From: a virus
Reading direction: 5' to 3' (one strand)
Length of the DNA stretch: 30,549 nt
Virus record (IMG/VR): IMGVR_UViG_3300006917_000098
Span: 1-30,549 of that record
Positions 27,933 through 30,549 of the stretch are shown in pieces (the first letter of the stretch is position 1; every line of letters begins with the position of its first letter). The notes beneath the pieces are model-generated. The model worked only from the letters and a program-made list of their open reading frames with translations. It ran no database searches and was not told the origin of the DNA. The position numbers were made by a program, and so were the translations under genes.

Positions 27933-28072
27933 TTACCTTGTCCACGATACTTTTTCTTACGTCCATTACGAGACGTCGCGCTCAGTAGTGTACGAGCAGA
28001 ACGCCCTTGACGAGTTTTCTTTGGTGCTCCGGGTTCAAAAAGAGTCTTGTTACTTCCACCACCTTTAGCCAT
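27929..28072 (-). CDS. Small basic protein, 47 residues, conserved in cyanophages
   Basis: The protein starts MAKGGGSNKTLFEPGAPKKT and ends NGRKKKYRGQGK. It is strongly basic (many Arg and Lys) and probably disordered, suggesting nucleic acid or protein binding. I recall the same FEPGAPKKTRQG phrase in small cyanophage proteins of unknown role. A strong GGAGGAA site lies 7 nt before the ATG at 28072, inside the upstream gene. The start overlaps that gene by 8 nt and its TGA overlaps the next ATG, so the whole run is translationally linked. Confidence 0.85.
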   Translation of the reverse strand: MAKGGGSNKTLFEPGAPKKTRQGRSARTLLSATSRNGRKKKYRGQGK

Positions 28073-28220
28073 CTTTAATTTCCTCCAGTTCAATTAAATT
28101 AGGATCAACATCTTCACCCGAGAAAAAACGCTCAGAGAAGTCTTGAAGAATCTCACTACATTCTTCTGCAGTGAGATTCATATAAATTTTACGTCCTTGA
28201 TAAAGTACGTTATAGATCAT
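28065..28220 (-). CDS. Small hypothetical protein, 51 residues
   Basis: The gene starts MIYNVLYQGRKIYMNLTAEE and ends in an acidic tail (NLIELEEIKDG). An upstream in-frame start at 28271 would lie inside the glycosyltransferase gene; I chose the ATG at 28220 because it overlaps the upstream stop by one base (TGATG), the classic coupled arrangement. The protein looks like a short beta hairpin followed by a helix (LTAEECSEILQDFSERFF). No function is known to me. Confidence 0.82.
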   Translation of the reverse strand: MIYNVLYQGRKIYMNLTAEECSEILQDFSERFFSGEDVDPNLIELEEIKDG

Positions 28221-28984
28221 CAGATAATACGAGTTTTTTCGTGCCCAACGCGAATACGAGGATCGCACCAAATCTCAAAGCCTGCCTCTTTTGCATCAAG
28301 ACAGAAACTTACATCTTCTCCACACATATCCTGAACATTGCCAGATTCAAAGACTTGCATCTTTGGAGCAAACCAAGGATACTCAAGATTCTCAAAGACT
28401 CCATTCTTAATCAGAACCCAACCAAATCCAGTGTAATCCACTGTGAAAGGCTTTCTACGCTTGGAGATTGAATCCACGGTTTCATGATTCATCACACCAC
28501 CGTTCTTACGGAAATCATCCTCTTCCAACCAGTGTGCGACAGAAGTTGTGTGACCATCCTCAGTTGCATACCAACCTGCGACAACTTCACGCTCAGTACC
28601 ATCTTCACTGAGAGCTAGATCACAGAGTTGCCAAAACTTGTTTGTATCAAAAACAATATCACTATCAATCCAGAGTTGATAATCATATTGTAGTTTTCCA
28701 TCCCAAGGAATTTGCTTCGGTCCACGGAGAACATTTGCTCCAAGACACTTACAACGTGCAAAGTTAACCATTGAGGAATAGTCTTGCGAGATCTGAATAC
28801 TCATACCATTCTGTACCATATCAAAGCACAGTTGTACAAAGTTCTTCAGAAAAATGAAAGAACATCCTCTACCAGGTAGACAGAAGACAATACTCTTTCC
28901 ACGCATTCTTTCTTTAATTTCATCAATATCCCATTCTTCTTTGGGTTTTGGTGCTGCTGCTTTAACAGTAAATCCTTTTGCCAT
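28220..28984 (-). CDS. Glycosyltransferase family 2-like protein
   Basis: The 254-residue protein has a GT-A layout. A first strand SIVFCLPGRGC (31-41) is followed by a helix; LWIDSDIVF (104-112) supplies the Asp-x-Asp metal/nucleotide-sugar motif (D107, D109); VVAGWYA follows (134-140); and GEDVSFCLDAKEAGFEIW (222-239) with a later VGHEK is typical of the acceptor-side GED region. Residues 1-20 are Lys/Pro-rich and likely disordered. Similar enzymes are frequent in cyanophages; targets may be virion proteins, DNA bases or host sugars, which the sequence does not show. It is preceded by a near-consensus sigma-70 promoter and leads an overlapping four-gene run. Confidence 0.85.
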   Translation of the reverse strand: MAKGFTVKAAAPKPKEEWDIDEIKERMRGKSIVFCLPGRGCSFIFLKNFVQLCFDMVQNGMSIQISQDYSSMVNFARCKCLGANVLRGPKQIPWDGKLQYDYQLWIDSDIVFDTNKFWQLCDLALSEDGTEREVVAGWYATEDGHTTSVAHWLEEDDFRKNGGVMNHETVDSISKRRKPFTVDYTGFGWVLIKNGVFENLEYPWFAPKMQVFESGNVQDMCGEDVSFCLDAKEAGFEIWCDPRIRVGHEKTRII

Positions 28985-29009
28985 AAAGTTTAATAAACCT
29001 TCAAATTCA

Positions 29010-29038
29010 ATTTTAACAGTCTATATATGCGTTGTCAA
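29010..29038 (-). promoter_or_regulatory. Sigma-70 promoter before the glycosyltransferase gene
   Basis: On the minus strand TTGACA (perfect -35) is followed after exactly 17 nt by TAAAAT (-10, five of six). The -35 overlaps the stop codon of the upstream 72-residue gene. The start site would lie about 20 nt before the ATG. Host-type promoters drive early transcription in T4-like cyanophages, so this run is probably expressed early. Confidence 0.75.
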
Positions 29039-29253
29039 TATGATGGACTTCCTTGTGGATCTGATGACTCATTATTTCCACCACCTCCAATATTATTTGA
29101 GAGTTCTATGAAATTCAGATCATCTACACTATAATCAGTCTTCATTACTCCAACCATCTGATGTAAGGTATTCCAAGTCTTCTTAAACTCTTCTTCCTTC
29201 AAAGAATGAAATAAACACTGATTCTTTGCATATATGTGATAGATCTTTTCCAT
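29035..29253 (-). CDS. Small hypothetical cyanophage-type protein, 72 residues
   Basis: The protein begins MEKIYHIYAKNQCLFHSLKE and ends in a flexible tail with a GGGG run and SDPQGSPSY. The first part looks like a small beta-alpha unit (YHIYAKNQCLFHSL, then helix EEEFKKTWNTLHQMVG). I recall similar YHIYAKxxCLFHSL proteins in cyanophages without known function. A TTG at 29283 would add ten residues; the ATG at 29253 fits the family start I remember. There is no good Shine-Dalgarno, only a GGAA about 12 nt upstream. Confidence 0.75.
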   Translation of the reverse strand: MEKIYHIYAKNQCLFHSLKEEEFKKTWNTLHQMVGVMKTDYSVDDLNFIELSNNIGGGGNNESSDPQGSPSY

Positions 29254-29289
29254 ATAAAAAAAATATTTCCGGAATTTTTTCAAGTGAAC

Positions 29290-29448
29290 TTATTTCACTA
29301 TTGCATTATATATCAGTATTATCAAAAATCCAAGGGGGATGAATATAATTCTTCCCATTTGCTTTGGATATCTGATTATCCAACCTGCAAGTATAACTTT
29401 CCAGAAATTCCAGTAAGGTTCTCTGCGGCGCCTTTTAGATTCTTTCAT
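29290..29448 (-). CDS. Small putative membrane protein, 52 residues
   Basis: The gene starts MKESKRRRREPYWNFWKVIL and ends IILIYNAIVK. A basic N-terminus (KRRRR) is followed by an aromatic amphipathic stretch (YWNFWKVILAGWIIRYPKQM) and a hydrophobic segment RIIFIPLGFLIILIYNAIV (residues 33-51) fit to cross a membrane. Positive charges before the segment suggest an N-in orientation. A sigma-70-like promoter lies so close that the leader would be only about 6 nt. The function is unknown; it could act on the host membrane early in infection, but that is inference. Confidence 0.7.
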   Translation of the reverse strand: MKESKRRRREPYWNFWKVILAGWIIRYPKQMGRIIFIPLGFLIILIYNAIVK

Positions 29449-29460
29449 ACTTCCGGAAAA

Positions 29461-29489
29461 ATTTTAAGAGAGTGACATTTAGAGGTCAA
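29461..29489 (-). promoter_or_regulatory. Sigma-70-like promoter before the small membrane protein
   Basis: Minus-strand TTGACC (-35, five of six) and TAAAAT (-10, five of six) are separated by 17 nt. The -10 ends 12 nt before the ATG at 29448, giving a leader of about 6 nt. The -10 is identical to that of the glycosyltransferase promoter. Two alternative small stem-loops can form over the -35 and spacer (AGAGGT...ACCTCT and GTGACA...TGTCAC). Confidence 0.6.
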
Positions 29490-29534
29490 ATTGTCACCTC
29501 TGTAGGTTAGGGTAGTTTCGCTTTTTTATACGGG

Positions 29535-29555
29535 GGCGCAACGCCGCGCGGCGCC
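29535..29555. repeat. GC-rich nested palindrome
   Basis: GGCGC at 29535-29539 pairs with GCGCC at 29551-29555; inside lies the perfect palindrome GCCGCGCGGC (29543-29552). TATA stands on each side of the element. There is no T-run after it on the minus strand, so it is not a standard terminator. It could be a protein-binding site or an RNA structure. Confidence 0.55.
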
Positions 29556-29612
29556 TATAACAAACCGCCAGGATTAACTGCCGATTCGCATCACTGCCAA
29601 AGCATAACATAA

Positions 29613-29640
29613 GCGCCCTCCAGTGTCAACCAGAGGGCGC
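29613..29640 (-). terminator. Terminator-like stem-loop after the 46-residue gene
   Basis: GCGCCCTC and GAGGGCGC form a perfect 8-bp GC-rich stem around a 12-nt loop, starting 10 nt after the 46-residue gene stop on the minus strand. The following bases TTATGTTATG are only moderately T-rich, so termination may be partial or may need a factor. Confidence 0.55.
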
Positions 29641-29650
29641 ACAGTTGCTA

Positions 29651-29791
29651 TCAGAATTCAATCGGATTCAGAGTGCCCATGCTATCAGAATCATCAGCAA
29701 CATTATCAGCGGTGAGAGTATCCAGAATGGACAGAATCTCATCGCCAGTGTTACCTTGTGCCAGCAGGGAAAGCATCACAGACTTGGACAT
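29651..29791 (-). CDS. Small hypothetical cyanophage-type protein, 46 residues
   Basis: The protein begins MSKSVMLSLLAQGNTGDEIL and ends DSMGTLNPIEF. It looks like two short helices (SVMLSLLAQG; GDEILSILDTLTADN) joined at NTG, with an acidic tail. I recall MSKSVMLxLLxxGNTGxEIL proteins in marine cyanophages; no function is known. An upstream in-frame ATG at 29851 would add twenty residues unlike the family, so I chose 29791. No Shine-Dalgarno sequence is visible. A stem-loop follows the stop. Confidence 0.7.
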   Translation of the reverse strand: MSKSVMLSLLAQGNTGDEILSILDTLTADNVADDSDSMGTLNPIEF

Positions 29792-29852
29792 AATGAAGAA
29801 GAAAAGTGTAATGAACTGTGTGTGTTGTGAGGGCGCCCCTAGTTCCCTCATT

Positions 29853-29868
29853 CTAGCAGTTGTGCTAG
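29853..29868. repeat. Small hairpin CTAGCA-TGCTAG in the leader of the 46-residue gene
   Basis: A perfect 6-bp inverted repeat around GTTG, within the 126-nt spacer between the 61- and 46-residue genes. Just downstream on the minus strand is GGGCGCCC (29831-29838), a second palindrome. Both would lie in the leader if transcription starts at the TATAAA box at 29887-29892. Confidence 0.4.
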
Positions 29869-29886
29869 TTCCTGGAGCGTGCCTAG

Positions 29887-29917
29887 TTTATACTCATGTG
29901 ACAGGAGTATCAATCAA
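29887..29917 (-). promoter_or_regulatory. Candidate promoter with embedded inverted repeat before the 46-residue gene
   Basis: Minus strand has TATAAA (29887-29892) as possible -10; TTGATT or TTGATA upstream gives a 19- or 15-nt spacer, neither ideal. A perfect inverted repeat, ATACTC and GAGTAT with a 9-nt gap (29890-29910), lies between and partly over the two boxes, as a repressor operator would. Confidence 0.35.
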
Positions 29918-30103
29918 TTAGAGATAACCTTCCTCATCAACTTTGCCCCATTGAATACACCCATCATACAGACCAATGTAATAACGGAACAGAGAGATTT
30001 CTAGGATTGCAGTGTTCTCATCCTGCATCTTTGTCATAACATCACGCAGATCAACGTTGAAGTAGAACGTATCAGCAGGAGTGGAGGGAGTTGCGATCTT
30101 CAT
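29918..30103 (-). CDS. Small hypothetical cyanophage-type protein, 61 residues
   Basis: The protein begins MKIATPSTPADTFYFNVDLR and ends WGKVDEEGYL. It appears to be a compact alpha/beta protein: strand FYFNVDL, helix DVMTKMQDENTAILEISLFR, then strands around YYIGLYDGCIQWGKV. No membrane segment is present. I recall like-sized cyanophage homologues but no function. The ATG lacks a Shine-Dalgarno; the preceding bases instead contain a CTTAACTAACAAT motif shared with the neighbouring gene's leader. Confidence 0.75.
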   Translation of the reverse strand: MKIATPSTPADTFYFNVDLRDVMTKMQDENTAILEISLFRYYIGLYDGCIQWGKVDEEGYL

Positions 30104-30116
30104 TGTTAGTTAAGAA

Positions 30117-30159
30117 TGAACGGTAAGTGTCTTTATAGGGCGCATCTTATTCCCGTTCA
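30117..30159 (-). promoter_or_regulatory. Inverted repeat flanking a TATAAA box before the 61-residue gene
   Basis: TGAACGG (30117-30123) and CCGTTCA (30153-30159) are perfect 7-nt inverted arms 29 nt apart. Between them on the minus strand is GCGCCC followed directly by TATAAA (30132-30137), a possible -10 box. The -35 at 17 nt would be GTGAAC, a poor match, so the promoter call is tentative. Confidence 0.35.
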
Positions 30160-30173
30160 CTGATGCTTACTGA

Positions 30174-30386
30174 TCAGGAGTTAGCAACAGCACGGATACG
30201 AAGTTCCTGCTCAATGCCATTCCTACCCTTACCAGTTGCAGCATAGAATCGGGTGCCACATCCTCCAACCCGTGTCATCACAAGTTCGGATTTACGGGGT
30301 TTACGTGTTGCCAACCGTGTGACCTTAACTTTACCTTGTGCCTCAGCAATTGCCAGGTCCAGGTTAGTCATCTTGGTGATGTTCAT
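30174..30386 (-). CDS. Small basic hypothetical protein, 70 residues
   Basis: The protein begins MNITKMTNLDLAIAEAQGKV and ends GIEQELRIRAVANS. It is basic, with RLATRKPRKSELVMTRVGG in the middle, and may bind nucleic acid. No membrane segment or known domain is seen. A second in-frame ATG at codon 6 could also be used. No Shine-Dalgarno precedes the first ATG; the leader carries two copies of a CTTAA-N2-TACACT-like motif. Codon use and G+C are higher than in the structural genes. Confidence 0.7.
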   Translation of the reverse strand: MNITKMTNLDLAIAEAQGKVKVTRLATRKPRKSELVMTRVGGCGTRFYAATGKGRNGIEQELRIRAVANS

Positions 30387-30391
30387 GACGC

Positions 30392-30430
30392 AGTGTAATT
30401 TAAGGACTGAAGAAGTGAGTGTTACTTAAG
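30392..30430 (-). repeat. 13-nt near-identical direct repeat in the leader of the 70-residue gene
   Basis: On the minus strand CTTAAGTAACACT (30418-30430) and CTTAAATTACACT (30392-30404) match at 11 of 13 positions, 26 nt apart. A third related copy, CTTAACTAACAAT (30102-30114), runs into the start codon of the 61-residue gene. Confidence 0.5.
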
Positions 30431-30438
30431 CGGGCAAA

Positions 30439-30549
30439 TCAGCGCCCATCCCATACAGAACTCGTCCACCCGTCACGTTCTGCAGCACGGCGATCATAGT
30501 CCTCTGCAGTATAGTAATCGTCAAAGTCCTGATCATAAGCGGGAGTCTG
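30439..30549 (-). CDS. Partial C-terminal end of an acidic hypothetical protein
   Basis: An open frame enters from the right window edge and ends at a TGA at 30439-30441, giving 36 residues. It reads YDQDFDDYYTAEDYDRRAAE and finishes GWTSSVWDGR. The composition (Asp/Tyr-rich, then Arg/Trp) and uninterrupted frame support coding. No family is recognised; the start lies outside the window. Confidence 0.6.
   Translation of the reverse strand, partial: QTPAYDQDFDDYYTAEDYDRRAAERDGWTSSVWDGR

Larger units (their letters stand above)
29449..29650. other. Gene-free spacer with promoter, GC-rich palindrome and terminator-like hairpin
   Basis: Between the 52-residue and 46-residue genes I find no convincing coding frame. 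The spacer holds, in the direction of transcription, a stem-loop after the 46-residue gene (29613-29640), a GC-rich palindrome (29535-29555) and the sigma-70-like promoter of the next gene. It is much richer in G+C than the structural block. Confidence 0.6.

Noticed and set aside
28221-28271. Longer 68-residue version of the 51-residue gene
   Set aside because: The extra N-terminus lies wholly inside the glycosyltransferase gene, while the ATG at 28220 makes a standard TGATG junction.
28241-29111. Plus-strand open frames opposite the glycosyltransferase and 72-residue genes
   Set aside because: They overlap well-supported minus-strand genes and show no recognisable protein features.
1-30549. 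tRNA genes, CRISPR arrays, insertion sequences or integrase/att sites
   Set aside because: Reading both strands I saw no cloverleaf-like sequence with a T-loop, no spaced identical repeats of CRISPR type and no transposase or integrase motif; a tRNAscan run would be the firm test.

Overview
The window looks like part of the genome of a T4-like marine cyanophage (a myovirus of the kind that infects Synechococcus or Prochlorococcus). The sequence shows this through recognisable T4-type baseplate and neck proteins in T4-like order (gp25, gp6, gp7, gp8, then gp13 and gp14), AT-rich DNA, and small accessory proteins of types I remember from cyanophage genomes. Every gene I can support is on the minus strand, so transcription runs from high to low coordinates. 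No database search was run; family names come from recalled motifs.

Right end (about 29,450-30,549): small cyanophage-type genes of unknown function with longer spacers and a visibly higher G+C content. The spacers hold inverted repeats, a GC-rich palindrome, a terminator-like hairpin and a sigma-70-type promoter. Most of these genes have no clear Shine-Dalgarno sequence.

Middle-right (27,098-29,448): a 52-residue putative membrane protein, a 72-residue protein, and a tightly overlapping run of a family 2-like glycosyltransferase, a 51-residue protein, a 47-residue basic protein and a 168-residue protein. A near-consensus sigma-70 promoter precedes the glycosyltransferase. After a short hairpin-containing gap comes an 84-residue protein.

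Left and centre (1-27,071): the late structural block. gp25, gp6 and a giant 4,070-residue gp7-like protein build the baseplate wedge. Next are a glycine-rich tail-fibre protein and a small tail assembly chaperone-like protein, then gp8 (wedge), a giant 2,729-residue DUF4815-type protein, two small proteins, and neck proteins gp13 and gp14 (the last cut by the window edge). Four short boxes resembling the T4-type late promoter sit 18-21 nt before the starts of gp25, the fibre, gp8 and gp13, suggesting separate late transcripts: 25-6-7, fibre-chaperone, 8-DUF4815-small genes, and 13-14.

The most unusual content is the two giant genes, which together fill about two thirds of the window. The gp7-like protein keeps two T4 gp7-like blocks separated by roughly 2,200 residues of modular repeat sequence including a YHYH-like domain, followed by another ~1,600 residues. 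A 'GxGY' beta-repeat is shared by gp7, gp8 and the DUF4815 protein. I infer a much enlarged and decorated baseplate.
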